A DNA stretch of 13,500 bases from Actinomycetes bacterium (GTDB lineage: Bacteria; Actinomycetota; Acidimicrobiia; Acidimicrobiales; Ilumatobacteraceae). Positions 12,765 to 13,500 of this stretch are shown here, in pieces (position 1 is the stretch's first letter; each line of letters starts with the position of its first letter). The notes under the pieces were generated by a model. That model was given only the letters and a program-made list of their open reading frames with translations, was not told the DNA's origin and ran no database searches. The position numbers and the translations under genes are program-made. The stretch covers positions 1-13,500 of the forward strand of contig JAEZFY010000345.1 of the NCBI GenBank assembly GCA_023417265.1. The letters are read 5' to 3'.

Positions 12765-13500
12765 CCCCACCATCACCGCACCATCGGTGTTCCGACGCCG
12801 AGATGCCCTGGCTGAGGCGTTCGCAGTCATCGCACAACGCCCCGTGCGAACCCTCCTCACCGCGCTCGGCACCATCCTCGGCGTCGCCGCGTTCGTCACC
12901 ACCACCGGACTCGCCGAGACCGCCAGCGCCCAGGTGTCCTCACGCTTCGACGCGCTCCGCGCCACCGAAGTCCGCGTCCAAGACGCAGCCCCCGACGGCA
13001 CCAACCCCTTCCCCGCCGACACCGACCAACGCCTCCAAGCACTCAACGGCGTCAACCACGCCGGCATCACCTACACCGTCGCCGATCCCGGCACCATCCA
13101 ACCCCGCACCCTCGCCGCACGACCGCTCCGCACCACCACCCCGATCCCCGTCATCGCCGCCAGCCCCGGCGCCCTACGCGCCGCACTCCCCACCCTTGCG
13201 ACCGGCCGCCTCTACGACGACTGGCACCAACAACGAGCCGAACACATCGCCGTCATCGGACGCGTCGCCGCCGACCAACTCGGCATCACCAGCATCGACC
13301 GCCAACCCGTCGTGTTCCTCGACGACACCCCCTACGTCATCGCCGGCATCATCGACGACGTCGCCCGCAACCCCGACCTCCTCCTCGCCATCACCATCCC
13401 CACCACCACCGCCGACGCCCAGTTCGACACCGCCAACGCCGAACGCCAAGTCCTCATCGACACCGCCCCCGGAGCCGCCCAACACATCGGCAGCCAAGCA
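12748..13500 (+). CDS. ABC transporter permease, MacB/FtsX type (N-terminal 251 residues; runs off window)
   Basis: The frame stays open to the window end. After a basic cytoplasmic N-terminus (MRRRSD, then FRRRDALAEAFAVIAQ), one membrane helix spans about residues 34-56 (TLLTALGTILGVAAFVTTTG). A large extracytoplasmic domain follows from ETASAQVSSRFDALRATEV onward, the layout of the MacB periplasmic core. In the family, three further helices and the FtsX domain follow; these would lie past 13500. ATG 12748 overlaps the ATPase gene by 17 nt; GTG 12742, two codons earlier, is in frame and also possible. Glutamine is written CAA 12 times and CAG twice in this fragment, and the coding strand is very C-rich, unlike the sigma gene of the same operon. 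The substrate is unknown. Confidence 0.88.
   Translation, partial: MRRRSDPTITAPSVFRRRDALAEAFAVIAQRPVRTLLTALGTILGVAAFVTTTGLAETASAQVSSRFDALRATEVRVQDAAPDGTNPFPADTDQRLQALNGVNHAGITYTVADPGTIQPRTLAARPLRTTTPIPVIAASPGALRAALPTLATGRLYDDWHQQRAEHIAVIGRVAADQLGITSIDRQPVVFLDDTPYVIAGIIDDVARNPDLLLAITIPTTTADAQFDTANAERQVLIDTAPGAAQHIGSQA

Noticed and set aside
1..13500. CRISPR array or rRNA genes
   Set aside because: No regularly spaced long repeats and no rRNA-like conserved stretches were seen.

Overview
The window is very GC-rich, uses GTG starts freely and carries gene types common in Actinomycetota: an IS481 transposase of actinobacterial type, an ECF sigma operon, an F420/FMN luciferase-like monooxygenase and a Tat-exported lipoprotein. 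Three genes begin exactly 7 nt after a -10-like hexamer, which suggests leaderless transcription, also common in this phylum. An acidimicrobial relative is my guess, but nothing here fixes the genus.

Layout. (a) 1-5747 looks like ordinary chromosome: a leftward ABC-F ATPase (C-terminus off the window), a divergent secreted carotenoid-oxygenase-family lipoprotein, an alkylsulfatase-like metallo-beta-lactamase protein, and a convergent LLM-family flavin-dependent oxidoreductase. (b) 5865-7225 is an IS481-family insertion sequence with an intact DDE transposase, imperfect inverted ends and an outer direct copy of its right end. (c) 7227-7271 is the 3' half of a tRNA-Met(CAT) gene, broken in the anticodon loop. 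This is the classic footprint of integration into a tRNA gene, and it marks 7227 rightward as the likely end of a genomic island. (d) 7272-7841 shows no convincing gene but has small helically phased repeats near the att core.

(e) 7842-13500 is the most interesting part. Two copies of a bipartite motif, GGAACACC-N12-CGACACCTT, look like ECF-type promoters. One lies before a small unknown gene (7896-8228) and one before an ECF sigma factor gene (8332-8904). The sigma gene overlaps a single-pass membrane protein (probable anti-sigma or sensor). Then follow, with gaps or overlaps of at most 17 nt, a secreted beta-gamma-crystallin-like protein with two canonical calcium motifs, a membrane-fusion/adaptor protein carrying a peptidoglycan-binding domain and long coiled coil, a MacB-type ABC ATPase, and a MacB/FtsX-type permease running off the right edge.

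The simplest reading is an island-borne envelope module with an autoregulated sigma/anti-sigma switch that co-expresses an exported Ca-binding protein and a cell-wall-anchored MacB-like transporter. The transported substrate is unknown. The crystallin protein may be exported by Sec and act beside the transporter rather than be its cargo.
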